Source of the DNA: Oscillospiraceae bacterium
GTDB taxonomy: Bacteria > Bacillota > Clostridia > Oscillospirales > Oscillospiraceae
Length of the DNA stretch: 64,000 nt
NCBI GenBank assembly: GCA_017457285.1
Contig: JAFTHT010000049.1
Span: forward strand, 42,973-106,972
Direction of reading: 5' to 3'
Shown here: positions 1 through 8,043 of the stretch, piece by piece
How positions within the stretch are numbered: the first letter of the stretch is position 1
How the letters are laid out: each line of letters begins with the position of its first letter
The notes under the pieces: model-generated
Databases searched by the model: none
The model's input: only the letters and a program-made list of their open reading frames with translations
What the model was told of the DNA's origin: nothing
Made by a program: the position numbers and the translations under genes

Positions 1-635
1 CCCAGCACCTTTGACACCCGTTCCTGGGTCAGGCTGTGGAAATAGCGCAGCTGAATGACCATCCGTTCCCGCTCCGGGAGCTTTTCGATGGCCTGACGGA
101 GTGCGATTTTTTCCAGCAGCTTTTCTTCGGACTCCGTATCCGTCAGCACATTTTCCAGGGAGAACCCCTCCTCCCCCATCTGACGGTGGATGGATTCGGT
201 GCAGGCAGTGGCCGTTTCAGCCACGGCGATCTCTTCCGGCGTAAATCCGGTTTGATTCGCAATCTCCTGAATCGTTGGCTCCCGTCCCAGGGCGGTCATC
301 AATTGATTCCGCATGGATTTGATGGTTGCCGCCTGCTCTTTCAGTGTCCGGGAAACTTTTACCGTACCATCATCCCGAAGAAAACGGCGAATCTCTCCCG
401 CAATCTTGGGAACCGCATAAGTGGAAAACTGGGTGCCAAACTCCAGGTCAAAGCCTTCCACCGCTTTCAGAAATCCAAGGCACCCCAATTGGTACAGGTC
501 TTCTGTTTCCGTCCCCCGTCCTATGAACCGACGGGCCACCGACCAGATTAGGCCCGTGTTTTCATTAATGAGGGTCTCCCCTGCCTCCCGGTCGCCGGAT
601 TGGGCCAGCCGGATCAGTTCCTCCGTCCGGCTCAT
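1..635 (-). CDS. sigF: RNA polymerase sporulation sigma factor SigF (3' end cut by window edge)
   Basis: Forespore-specific sigma factor that directs RNA polymerase to early forespore genes once released from SpoIIAB. Reading from ATG at 635, 211 full codons are visible. Region 2 is clear (GLIWSVARRF, then EDLYQLGCLGFLKAVEGFD), followed by FSTYAVPKIAGEIRRFLRDD, a region 3 helix-turn-helix (REPTIQEIANQTGF) and the start of region 4 (LPERERMVIQLRYF). The family is about 250 residues, so roughly 40 C-terminal residues, including the -35 reading helix, lie outside the window. The start codon overlaps the spoIIAB stop by four bases (ATGA), the usual translational coupling. Being third behind spoIIAA and spoIIAB separates it from SigG. 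Confidence is high. Confidence 0.96.
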   Translation of the reverse strand, partial: MSRTEELIRLAQSGDREAGETLINENTGLIWSVARRFIGRGTETEDLYQLGCLGFLKAVEGFDLEFGTQFSTYAVPKIAGEIRRFLRDDGTVKVSRTLKEQAATIKSMRNQLMTALGREPTIQEIANQTGFTPEEIAVAETATACTESIHRQMGEEGFSLENVLTDTESEEKLLEKIALRQAIEKLPERERMVIQLRYFHSLTQERVSKVL

Positions 636-1063
636 TTGCGCCGCTGCAGCTTCCGCCGCATATGTACGGTGGTTCCCTTCCCCGGTACGGACATGATTTG
701 CAGATCCGTCATAAAGCTCTCCATAATGGTAAAGCCCATGCCGCTGCGGTCGGAACCGCCGGTGGTGAACATGGGCCGCCGGGCCTCTTCGATGTTGGGG
801 ATGCCCACCCCCTTATCTTTTACCACGATGTCCAGGGTCTGCCCTTTCAGGATGCGGCACCGCAATGTCACGGTGCCCAATTCATCGGGATAGGCATGGA
901 CGATGGCATTGGTCACCGCCTCGGAGACTGCGGTGCGGATATCCCCCAGCTCCTCGATGGTGGGGTCCAGCTGAGCCGCAAAGCAGGCCACCGCCGACCG
1001 GGCGAAGGCCTCGTTGCAGGATTTGCTGGGAAAATCCAGGGTCATATAATTCTCAAATTTCAT
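632..1063 (-). CDS. spoIIAB: Anti-sigma F factor and serine kinase SpoIIAB
   Basis: 143-residue GHKL-family protein that binds and silences SigF in the predivisional cell and phosphorylates SpoIIAA with ATP. The ATPase boxes are readable: N box SEAVTNAIVHAY, G1 box VKDKGVGIPN, and G2 region TGGSDRSGMGFTIMESF. Length matches the family (about 146). The gene overlaps spoIIAA upstream by four bases and sigF downstream by four bases, so the three proteins should be made in fixed proportion. Nothing unusual in the catalytic motifs. Confidence 0.97.
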   Translation of the reverse strand: MKFENYMTLDFPSKSCNEAFARSAVACFAAQLDPTIEELGDIRTAVSEAVTNAIVHAYPDELGTVTLRCRILKGQTLDIVVKDKGVGIPNIEEARRPMFTTGGSDRSGMGFTIMESFMTDLQIMSVPGKGTTVHMRRKLQRRK

Positions 1064-1377
1064 GATACTGCCTCCTTAATCTGTACTAATTTATCAACAC
1101 CGGATGCCCGGAATACCTTCATGGGCTGCTCCCCCAGACCGGAAAGCACCAGCTTTCCTTCGATTTGGGTCATGCTTCGCAGGGCGTTGATGACCACGGC
1201 GATACCGGAAGAATCCACAAAGCTCACTTCCTTGAAATCCAGCACGCATACCGCCGGCACATAGGCTTCAATCTTAGCGGCGATGGACTGGATGTATCGT
1301 TTGGCGCAATGATGGTCGATCTCCCCGGTGAGAGCCACAGTCAAATGCCCATCCTGCAGGAAACTGGTAAATTGCAT
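1060..1377 (-). CDS. spoIIAA: Anti-anti-sigma factor SpoIIAA
   Basis: 105-residue single STAS-domain protein. Unphosphorylated SpoIIAA pulls SpoIIAB off SigF; phosphorylation by SpoIIAB inactivates it. The phosphorylation motif is VDSSGIAV, with the target serine at about residue 56. ATG at 1377 follows GAAGGAGG at a normal distance. First gene of the spoIIA operon. In Bacillus this operon uses a SigH promoter; I could not see a convincing SigH site here. Only about 40 bases separate the start from a terminator-like hairpin at 1415-1442, so any private promoter must sit in or very near that hairpin. Confidence 0.96.
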   Translation of the reverse strand: MQFTSFLQDGHLTVALTGEIDHHCAKRYIQSIAAKIEAYVPAVCVLDFKEVSFVDSSGIAVVINALRSMTQIEGKLVLSGLGEQPMKVFRASGVDKLVQIKEAVS

Positions 1378-1414
1378 AACTCGCTGCCTCCTTCATAATT
1401 TGCAACGATAGTAT

Positions 1415-1442
1415 AAAAAAAGCCGACTGTATTTACAGTCGG
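1415..1442 (-). terminator. Second of two tandem hairpins between rplS and spoIIAA
   Basis: Eight-base inverted repeat CCGACTGT/ACAGTCGG (1423-1430 and 1435-1442) with a four-base loop, followed on the minus strand by a run of T (1415-1422). It looks like a back-up rplS terminator or an attenuator in the spoIIA leader. Confidence 0.7.
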
Positions 1443-1465
1443 AATCGGGATTAAAAAAAGCAAAT

Positions 1466-1493
1466 AAAAAAAGAGGGTTTCCCCTCTTTTTTT
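1466..1493 (-). terminator. Intrinsic terminator of rplS
   Basis: Stem AGAGGG/CCCTCT (1472-1477 and 1482-1487), loop of four, flanked by A and T runs that extend the stem and give a U-tract on the minus strand. Lies 14 bases past the rplS stop. Confidence 0.85.
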
Positions 1494-1506
1494 ATGAAGT
1501 TGGAAC

Positions 1507-1848
1507 TTAGACCTTCTCCTTGACCTTAGCGGCCTTGCCGAAGCGCTCACGCAGGTAGTACAGCTTAGCGCGGCGGACCTTACCCTTACGGACGGTCTCA
1601 ATCATGGCCACATTGGGAGAGTGCAGGGGGAAGACCTTCTCGCAGCCGACGCCATAGGAAATACGGCGAACGGTGATGGTCTCGGTGATGCCACCGTGCT
1701 TGCGGGCGATAACGGTACCCTCAAACACCTGGATACGCTCACGGGAGCCTTCCTTGATACGAACGTGCACACGAACGGTGTCGCCAACCTTAGCCTCGGG
1801 CAGCTCGGCCTTCATGTACTGGCTGTTCAGAGCCTTAACAAGATCCAT
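1507..1848 (-). CDS. rplS: 50S ribosomal protein L19
   Basis: 113-residue ribosomal protein of the 30S-50S interface. Typical L19 elements are present: N-terminal helix, [27 protein letters not shown], then [20 protein letters not shown] and the basic tail [19 protein letters not shown]. The start follows AAGGAGGAC. It is a single-gene unit with its own promoter, leader and terminator; the trmD-rimM neighbours seen in many Bacillota are not adjacent on either side. Confidence 0.98.
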   Translation of the reverse strand: MDLVKALNSQYMKAELPEAKVGDTVRVHVRIKEGSRERIQVFEGTVIARKHGGITETITVRRISYGVGCEKVFPLHSPNVAMIETVRKGKVRRAKLYYLRERFGKAAKVKEKV

Positions 1849-1922
1849 TTCTTTGTCCTCCTTAAATATTAGGCGTTCATGCGTCGGGAACCCCGCGCAG
1901 AGGACTCACCTTGATTTCAGAC
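1849..1922 (-). ncRNA. L19 leader-like structured 5' UTR of rplS
   Basis: The roughly 74-base leader contains a closing helix CGTCGG/CCGACG (1922-1927 with 1882-1887) around an internal GC-rich arm (CTCTGCGCGGGG), then a short unpaired stretch to the ribosome binding site. A structured rplS leader of this kind is known in Bacillota (L19 leader family), where L19 is thought to bind its own mRNA. Placement and pairing support the call; no covariance check was possible. Confidence 0.55.
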
Positions 1923-1928
1923 CGACGT

Positions 1929-1957
1929 ATTATAGCATGGTATTTCTGAAAATGCAA
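1929..1957 (-). promoter_or_regulatory. Sigma-A promoter of rplS
   Basis: -35 TTGCAT (1952-1957), 17-base spacer, -10 TATAAT (1929-1934). Predicted start near 1922, exactly where the leader helix begins. Confidence 0.85.
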
Positions 1958-2027
1958 GTACAATTTTACATTTTTTCGATAAATTGTTGTCCTAATCTGT
2001 TTTGATTCAGAAAAGCCTAACCAATTC

Positions 2028-2056
2028 TTGACGATATTTCCCCAATATGATATAAT
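2028..2056 (+). promoter_or_regulatory. Sigma-A promoter of the redox-module genes
   Basis: -35 TTGACG (2028-2033), 17-base spacer, -10 TATAAT (2051-2056). Divergent from the rplS promoter; the two -35 boxes are about 70 bases apart. Confidence 0.85.
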
Positions 2057-2090
2057 TTATCCATATTTTTAGAAAGGACTGCGTGCGACC

Positions 2091-2867
2091 ATGGCAAACG
2101 AAAAGCGAAAGCGGATTCATCTGATTTATGGATGCATTCTGTCGGTGTTACTCATATTGATGGGCATTGCGCTGATTACTTCCTGTCTTGACATCTACAA
2201 CAGCGGCGATAAGCCCTATACCCCCGAATCTGTTGTAAACCATTTTCATAAAATATCCCCTTTGATTTATCTGACCATTGCCGCGATTGTCGGCGGTATC
2301 ATCCTGAATCTGGCCATTCCCCTTCCCCAAAGTCGCCCCAAGGCCATTCGGGACAATTATGAAGCTCTAATCAGACTCCGGTCCAAAGTTGATGCGCTGA
2401 ATCCGGAATACGACCTTCCAGCAAAACAGGAGCAAAAGAAAAGACGCAGCCTTCAGATTATCAGCGCTGTGGTATGCGTCCTGCTGTGTATCCATCCCCT
2501 GGTGTATTTTTGCAATCAGCAAAACTTTGTCGGTACTGTTACAGACTGCGTTGTGAAAGCCATGATTCTCTGCCTTAGCTACGCCTTTGTCGTACTCCTT
2601 GTTACCTTTGCGTGCAAGCTGGTGTGTCAGAAAAGCGTTTCGAAGGAAATTGAGATTTATAAAAAGGCAATCGCTGAAAAAGCCTACTCCCCCGCCGCTC
2701 CCGGGCCGAAAAATATTTCCAACGAAAAAATGCGTATTTTCGTTATTCGGGCAATTGTCGTGTCGGTAGCGTTTGTTTTTATCGTATTGGGTATTTTCAA
2801 TGGCGGTGCCGAAGCGGTTTTGAGCAAAGCCAACGCCATTTGCATGGAATGTATAGGAATGGGTTAA
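2091..2867 (+). CDS. Multi-spanning membrane protein with C-terminal CD1871A-like CxxC tail
   Basis: 258 residues with about five membrane segments (roughly 12-32, 57-78, 118-138, 153-175, 215-235). The last 45 residues, from MRIFVIRAIVV to ICMECIGMG, match what I recall of the small CD1871A family of clostridia: one membrane helix, then an alanine-rich stretch and a terminal CxxC (here C251 and C254). In that family this is a whole protein of about 45 residues; here it ends a longer one. The N-terminal 210 residues I do not recognise. One base separates it from the next gene, an iron-sulfur/thioredoxin fusion, so a role in moving electrons or thiol pairs across the membrane is inferred. The ribosome site AAAGGA lies 12 bases before ATG, a rather long gap. 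Confidence 0.75.
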   Translation: MANEKRKRIHLIYGCILSVLLILMGIALITSCLDIYNSGDKPYTPESVVNHFHKISPLIYLTIAAIVGGIILNLAIPLPQSRPKAIRDNYEALIRLRSKVDALNPEYDLPAKQEQKKRRSLQIISAVVCVLLCIHPLVYFCNQQNFVGTVTDCVVKAMILCLSYAFVVLLVTFACKLVCQKSVSKEIEIYKKAIAEKAYSPAAPGPKNISNEKMRIFVIRAIVVSVAFVFIVLGIFNGGAEAVLSKANAICMECIGMG

Positions 2868-2868
2868 T

Positions 2869-4410
2869 ATGAAAAATACAGAAACATCACAAAAAAAGTC
2901 ATCCCTGGGGCAATGGATATCCAACCACCGGCCAACCAAGCGGCGCATCATTCAGCTCTATGCCGCGCTGCTGGCCAACGCCAACTTGAAAGGCTTCAAA
3001 AGCGGCTGGATTTACATGGGAAACGCAAAATATGCCTGCACTCCCGGACTGAACTGCTATTCCTGTCCGGCGGCCTCCGCCTCCTGCCCCTTGGGTGCCC
3101 TGCAGAATGCGCTACGCGATTCCAATAAAACTATCCCCTTCTACATCATTGGCATCCTGATGCTCTATGGCTTCCTGTTTGGACGGTTCATCTGTGGATT
3201 CCTGTGTCCCTTCGGTCTGATTCAGGATTTGCTGCACAAAATCAAAACCCCGAAAATTAAAAAGAACCGCCTGACCCGAACTGCTTCCTATTTCAAATAT
3301 GTTCTGCTTGCCTATCTGGTGATTTCGCTGCCGCTGACCTATGCGGTGCAGAATTATCCCCTACCGGGCTTCTGTAAATACATTTGTCCCTCCGGTATTC
3401 TGCTTGGCGCCGTCGGCCTGCTGTCCAACGAATTCAATCACGACCTGTTTCGCTCCCTTGGTCCCCTGTTCACATGGAAATTTCTGCTTTTGGTAATTTT
3501 CATTGTTGGCGCAGTCTTTATCTATCGATTCTTCTGCCGGTTCTTCTGTCCCCTTGGCGCTCTTTACGGCTTATTCAACAAGATTTCCTGGCTTGGCGTG
3601 AAAATGGACAACTCCAAATGCACCAACTGCGGCCTCTGTGTCGGCACCTGCGATATGGATATCCGCCATGTTGGTGACCACGAATGCATCAGCTGCGGAA
3701 AATGTGTAAATGTGTGCCCCACCAACGCCATCAGCTACAAAGGCCCCAAAATTTTGCTGGCCCCCAACGAAACCGGCACCCCACTCAAAGCAAAGCAAAA
3801 CATCGACCCCTGCGATGCCCCCGGCACTCCCCTGCCCAAGAAAACAAAGATTGTCCGTCTGATTGTCGCAATCACCATGTTCGCGGTCCTGGGCGGCGCC
3901 CTGGTTTACTACAACTTCATCCACAAAGATCCGGAGCGGGTCACCGGCGGCGAAGTCGGCAATATCTGTCCGGAAATCGAAATGACCGTTTACGACACCA
4001 ACAACGCCCCCTATCACGGCAACACCATCTCCCCCAGCGACACCCGGGGTAAGGTTACCGTTATCAACTTCTGGTACATCTATTGCGGTGGCTGCGTCAC
4101 GGAGTTGCAAGAGGAATTCCCGCTGCTCCACGACAAGTACGGCGACCGAATCGAAGTTATCGTGGTCCATTCCAATCAGGAATTCGGTTCCAACATCCCC
4201 GAATGGATTAACGCCAATCTTTCCACCGACAGCGGATTTATCTTCACCCGTGACATAGAAAACGAAAAATTCTTCCGCGACCTTGGCGGCACCTCAGCCT
4301 GGCCCATTACCATCATTTTGGATGAGTTCGGCGTGATTCAGTACAAGGTAAAAGGAAATACCACCTTCGACGCCATGAGCGAAGTTATCGACAATCTGCT
4401 AAACGGCTAA
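2869..4410 (+). CDS. NapH-like membrane 4Fe-4S protein fused to a TlpA/redoxin domain
   Basis: 513 residues. The N-terminal part has several membrane helices carrying paired cysteine motifs (CGFLCPFG, CKYICPSG, CRFFCPLG) as in NapH/CcoG-type electron-transfer proteins. Two ferredoxin-type clusters follow (CTNCGLCVGTC and CISCGKCVNVCP, about residues 250-290). After a further membrane helix near 330-350 comes a thioredoxin fold whose active site is CGGC (C406, C409), with a later SAWPITIILDE that supplies the cis-proline strand. The arrangement suggests cytoplasmic reductant passes through the clusters to an outward-facing dithiol, similar in logic to CcdA/DsbD but with iron-sulfur centres. 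Translationally coupled to the gene before it. Domain calls are firm; direction and partner are inferred. Confidence 0.85.
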   Translation: MKNTETSQKKSSLGQWISNHRPTKRRIIQLYAALLANANLKGFKSGWIYMGNAKYACTPGLNCYSCPAASASCPLGALQNALRDSNKTIPFYIIGILMLYGFLFGRFICGFLCPFGLIQDLLHKIKTPKIKKNRLTRTASYFKYVLLAYLVISLPLTYAVQNYPLPGFCKYICPSGILLGAVGLLSNEFNHDLFRSLGPLFTWKFLLLVIFIVGAVFIYRFFCRFFCPLGALYGLFNKISWLGVKMDNSKCTNCGLCVGTCDMDIRHVGDHECISCGKCVNVCPTNAISYKGPKILLAPNETGTPLKAKQNIDPCDAPGTPLPKKTKIVRLIVAITMFAVLGGALVYYNFIHKDPERVTGGEVGNICPEIEMTVYDTNNAPYHGNTISPSDTRGKVTVINFWYIYCGGCVTELQEEFPLLHDKYGDRIEVIVVHSNQEFGSNIPEWINANLSTDSGFIFTRDIENEKFFRDLGGTSAWPITIILDEFGVIQYKVKGNTTFDAMSEVIDNLLNG

Positions 4411-4415
4411 TAAAA

Positions 4416-4446
4416 CCCCGCCTTCAAAATGAAGGCGGGATTTTTT
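4416..4446. terminator. Bidirectional terminator between convergent units
   Basis: Ten-base perfect stem CCCGCCTTCA/TGAAGGCGGG (4417-4426 and 4430-4439), loop AAA, T run 4441-4446 on plus and A run 4412-4415 giving a short U-tract on minus. Ends the plus redox unit and probably the minus opp unit. Confidence 0.9.
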
Positions 4447-4681
4447 ATGCCAATGTAAACAAGGCAAATGCAATCATGTAAACGATGCACAGACCAACAA
4501 TCACCACAAGCATGGGAACGAACATCATCTTCACCGCCGCCCAGTAGGTCTTCCAGACCTCTTTGGCATCGGGGCGCGGGGCCGCTCCATTGCGTTTGGG
4601 GAGCCGAGGACTAACACCGGACATATCTGCCAGGGTGCGTCCATCATCGATGTACTTGATTTTATCTTTTTTCTTGCCCAT
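4445..4681 (-). CDS. Small single-span membrane protein at the end of the opp operon
   Basis: 78 residues, no family recognised. A basic and polar N-terminal half (MGKKKDKIKYIDD, a proline-rich stretch RLPKRNGAAPRP) is followed by KEVWKTYWAAVKMMF and one hydrophobic helix (about residues 54-76) ending the protein. Predicted orientation is N-in. It begins 12 bases after the oppF stop and ends beside the terminator, so it is co-transcribed with the transporter and could be an accessory subunit. Confidence 0.7.
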   Translation of the reverse strand: MGKKKDKIKYIDDGRTLADMSGVSPRLPKRNGAAPRPDAKEVWKTYWAAVKMMFVPMLVVIVGLCIVYMIAFALFTLA

Positions 4682-4693
4682 ATTGCTACCCTA

Positions 4694-5770
4694 TTACAGC
4701 AGATGACAGGCCGCAAAGTGGCCAGGCTCGCACTCCTTGTATTCAGGAGGAACGTGCTTGCAAACCTCCTTCGCATAGGGGCAACGAGTATGGAACCGGC
4801 AGCCCTTGGGAGGATTCGCAGGAGAAGGGATATCCCCCTCCAGCTTAATCCGTTCCATCTTGGCCGTGGGGTCAGGATTGGGCACCGCGGAAAACAGCGC
4901 TTTGGTATACGGATGCAACGGATTCTTGAAGATATCTTCCTTTGTTCCGAACTCCATCATACCACCCAGGTACATCACGCCAATCTTATCAGAAATGAAC
5001 TTAACCACAGAAAGGTCATGGGAGATGAACACATAAGCAAGATTCATTTCCCGCTGCAATTCCTTCAGCAGATTGATAATCTGAGCCTGAATAGAAACAT
5101 CCAGCGCAGAAACCGGCTCATCGCAGATCACCAGCTTCGGATTCACGGACAGAGCCCGGGCGATACAAATGCGCTGCCGCTGACCGCCGGAAAACTCGTG
5201 GGGATACCGCTCAAAATAGTAATCCCGCAGGCCACACTTATCCATCAGCTTCAGGACATAGTCCTTCACCTGGTCCTTGGGAACAATGTTGTGAACCTGA
5301 ACCGGCTCGGACAGGATGCCGCCAACCGTATCTCTGGGAGGCAGAGAGGAATAAGGATCCTGGAAGATAATCTGCATCTGCTTCCGGATTTCCCGCATCT
5401 GCTTGGACTTCAGATGGGTAATATCCTGGCCGTTGAAAATAATCTGACCGCCGGAGGGCTCGTGGAGCTTCAGAATGGCACGACCGGTGGTGGTTTTGCC
5501 ACAGCCGGATTCGCCAACGATACCCAGAGTCTCGCCGGGGTACAGCTTGAAAGAAACATCATCAACGGCCACCAACTCCTTGGTCACTTTACCGGTAATG
5601 GTCTTCTTCATGGGGAAGCACTTCCGCAGGTGACGAACCTCCAGCAATGCCTGCTGGTCAAAGGGCTGGGCGCAATCGCGCTCAATTTGCAGCTTCCGCT
5701 TCGCCTGGAATTCGGCCACAATGGCCTCGTCATCATATACGACGGAATTCTTATTCAGTTGCTCAGCCAT
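4694..5770 (-). CDS. oppF: Oligopeptide ABC transporter ATP-binding protein OppF
   Basis: 358 residues. ATPase subunit powering peptide import. Walker A is [13 protein letters not shown], signature [15 protein letters not shown], Walker [13 protein letters not shown], switch histidine FISHDLSVV. The C-terminal oligopeptide extension carries the spaced cysteines [14 protein letters not shown]...C...C that in characterised OppD/DppD-type subunits can bind a 4Fe-4S cluster. An open frame reaches back to 5806, but ATG at 5770 is preferred: GAGGAGAA precedes it and it overlaps the oppD stop by eight bases. Pairs with OppD to form the ATPase dimer. Confidence 0.94.
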   Translation of the reverse strand: MAEQLNKNSVVYDDEAIVAEFQAKRKLQIERDCAQPFDQQALLEVRHLRKCFPMKKTITGKVTKELVAVDDVSFKLYPGETLGIVGESGCGKTTTGRAILKLHEPSGGQIIFNGQDITHLKSKQMREIRKQMQIIFQDPYSSLPPRDTVGGILSEPVQVHNIVPKDQVKDYVLKLMDKCGLRDYYFERYPHEFSGGQRQRICIARALSVNPKLVICDEPVSALDVSIQAQIINLLKELQREMNLAYVFISHDLSVVKFISDKIGVMYLGGMMEFGTKEDIFKNPLHPYTKALFSAVPNPDPTAKMERIKLEGDIPSPANPPKGCRFHTRCPYAKEVCKHVPPEYKECEPGHFAACHLL

Positions 5771-6968
5771 TGTTCTTCTCCTCGTCGTACAAATGACATG
5801 CGACAAAGTGAGTGGGGCTCACCTGCACCATGCCCGGGTAATCGCCGGAGCATTTCTTGGTGCACATAGCGCATCTTTCTTTGAAATAGCAGTGGGTCGG
5901 CATATTAATGGGGTTGGGGACGTTGCCGGGGATGTTATACAGCTCGGTGCTGTCATCCAGCGTCATGGTGGGCTTGGATTTCTGCAGACCGATGGTATAA
6001 GGATGCTTGGGATCCTGGAAGATCTCAAACACGGTACCCTTCTCGATTACCTTGCCTGCATACATAACCACAACGTAGTCCGCCATTTCCGCAATAACGC
6101 CCAGGTCATGGGTAATCAAAAGAATGGAGCCATCAATTTTGTTTTTGATGTCCTGCAGCAAATCCAGAATCTGAGCCTGAATGGTCACATCCAGCGCCGT
6201 GGTAGGCTCATCGGCGATAATCAGCCGGGGCTCCGCCGCCAGGGCCATAGCAATCATAACACGCTGACGCATACCGCCGGACAGCTCATGGGGGAAGGCG
6301 TTATAGACGTTCTCAGGAATGATGCCAACCAGGCGGAGCATCTCCTCGGATTTCGCCTTGGCAATTTCCTTGGTGGCACCGGGCAGGTGGAGCAACGTGA
6401 CCTCGTCCAGCTGCTGACCAATGGTGAACACAGGGTTTAGAGAAGTCATAGGCTCCTGGAAAATCATGGCCACCTGCTTACCCCGGATACGATGAATCTC
6501 CCGGATGGGCATCTTGGCAATGTCATAAACCTTTTCCTCGGTTTCATAACCGCCATCGGCCTTGGGAATGGGGCTCCCCTTCTCGTCCAGCTTATACTCG
6601 CTGGACTTGAAGCGGATTGATCCATCCACAATCTGACCGGTGGGCCCCTGAATCAGACGCATAACAGACATACTGGTAACGGACTTGCCACAACCGGACT
6701 CACCAACGACACCTACAACAGCATTCTTGGGAACATCGTAGGAAACGCCATTGACCGCCTTCACAACACCCTGCTCCGTGAAGAAGAAGGTGTGCAAATC
6801 GTCAATTTCCAGGATATTATCATTGTTTTTCATTTGAGTGAGAAATTCAGATTCGCTGGCTCTGCGCTTTTTGTAAGCCTCCAGCCGCTTCATCTCCTTG
6901 GCATTGGCCTTGGAAATGGCGCGAATCTCCTTGCCGGAGAGATAATTGCCGTTTGTTTTCTTCGCCAT
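5763..6968 (-). CDS. oppD: Oligopeptide ABC transporter ATP-binding protein OppD
   Basis: 401 residues. Walker A GESGCGKSVTSMS, signature LSGGMRQRVMIAMAL, Walker B LIIADEPTTALD, switch LLITHDLGV, then the peptide-transporter C-terminal extension with cysteines (CYFKERCAMCTKKC, ACHLY). Oddities: a charged N-terminal extension of about 48 residues rich in Lys and Glu before the first ABC strand, and an acidic insert near residues 125-150 between the Walker A and Q-loop regions. Start ATG at 6968 follows GGAGATAATT, two bases after oppC ends. Confidence 0.94.
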   Translation of the reverse strand: MAKKTNGNYLSGKEIRAISKANAKEMKRLEAYKKRRASESEFLTQMKNNDNILEIDDLHTFFFTEQGVVKAVNGVSYDVPKNAVVGVVGESGCGKSVTSMSVMRLIQGPTGQIVDGSIRFKSSEYKLDEKGSPIPKADGGYETEEKVYDIAKMPIREIHRIRGKQVAMIFQEPMTSLNPVFTIGQQLDEVTLLHLPGATKEIAKAKSEEMLRLVGIIPENVYNAFPHELSGGMRQRVMIAMALAAEPRLIIADEPTTALDVTIQAQILDLLQDIKNKIDGSILLITHDLGVIAEMADYVVVMYAGKVIEKGTVFEIFQDPKHPYTIGLQKSKPTMTLDDSTELYNIPGNVPNPINMPTHCYFKERCAMCTKKCSGDYPGMVQVSPTHFVACHLYDEEKNNG

Positions 6969-6970
6969 AA

Positions 6971-8032
6971 TTATCTCCTCGCTTTCGGATCAAGGGCATC
7001 CCGCAGACCGTCGCCCACAAAGTTGAAGCCCAGAACCGCGATGACGATGCAAACACCGGCAGGGACCCAAATCAGGGGATAATATTTCAACACGCCCTGA
7101 TTCGTCGTGATGATATTGATCATGGAGCCCCAGGCGGTATAGGGTGCCTTGATGCCCATGTTCAGGTAGGACAGCGTTGCTTCATAGAGAATCATGCTGC
7201 CCAGGCTCAGGCTCATCTGAACAATCAGCTGAGGCATAACGTTGGGAACCAGATGCTTGAAAATCTTTCTGGCGGTGGAGTAACCCATGGCCTCAGCGGC
7301 CACCATGTACTCCTGCTCCCGAAGGCTCAGAATCTGACCTCTGACCAAGCGGGCAATGCCGGGCCAGGAAATCAGCGTCAGGAAGAACATGAGGATGTAA
7401 ATACGCATCCCCTCTTCAATCCACTGCTGCTCCACCCAGCCGTCCATGGCTGCACTAAGAATCATCAAAATCGGAACGCCAGGCAAGCACATCAAAATAT
7501 CACACAACCGCATGATAATATTGTCAGCAATGCCGCCAAAGTAACCGGCGATGCCGCCGATAATGACGCCCAGAATGGTCATCAGAATAACGGTCATAAA
7601 GCTGACCAGCAGAGAGACCCGTCCGCCATACATCAAGCGGGTCAACACATCATGACCCATCTCATCAGTGCCGAGAAGATGGTCTGCAGATATGCCAGCC
7701 TTGACATTGTAAGGCATGGGCTTTTCACGAATGCCGCGAACGGTGTAGGTAACGCCGTCCACCTCATAGGTGGTAACCTGCGCTTCTTCACATTCGACAC
7801 CGCCGACGGGATCGCGCTCCGTTTCCCCCCACTGGTTATAGACCACGGGGCCAAGGAAACAGAACAGGAATAACCCAACCACCATCACCAAGCCGATGAT
7901 ACTCAGCTTGGAACGGAAGAACCGACGCAGCAGCATCTGGGTGGGCGACATGAGCCGCACATTTTTATCAAGGGGGATGTCGGTATCGATGGCCTCATTG
8001 ATATCATTTTGTTTCAATTCAAGTTCGTCCAT
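6971..8032 (-). CDS. oppC: Oligopeptide ABC transporter permease OppC
   Basis: 353 residues. N-terminal OppC-type cytoplasmic tail, first membrane helix at about 40-60, then an extracytoplasmic loop with LLGTDEMGHDVLTRLMYG, the hallmark of the DppC/OppC permeases, and five further helices. The coupling segment EAMGYSTARKIFKHLVPN (EAA loop) contacts the ATPases. Start follows AAGGAGGTGCGAT. Forms the membrane channel with OppB. Confidence 0.94.
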   Translation of the reverse strand: MDELELKQNDINEAIDTDIPLDKNVRLMSPTQMLLRRFFRSKLSIIGLVMVVGLFLFCFLGPVVYNQWGETERDPVGGVECEEAQVTTYEVDGVTYTVRGIREKPMPYNVKAGISADHLLGTDEMGHDVLTRLMYGGRVSLLVSFMTVILMTILGVIIGGIAGYFGGIADNIIMRLCDILMCLPGVPILMILSAAMDGWVEQQWIEEGMRIYILMFFLTLISWPGIARLVRGQILSLREQEYMVAAEAMGYSTARKIFKHLVPNVMPQLIVQMSLSLGSMILYEATLSYLNMGIKAPYTAWGSMINIITTNQGVLKYYPLIWVPAGVCIVIAVLGFNFVGDGLRDALDPKARR

Positions 8033-8043
8033 ATCGCACCTCC

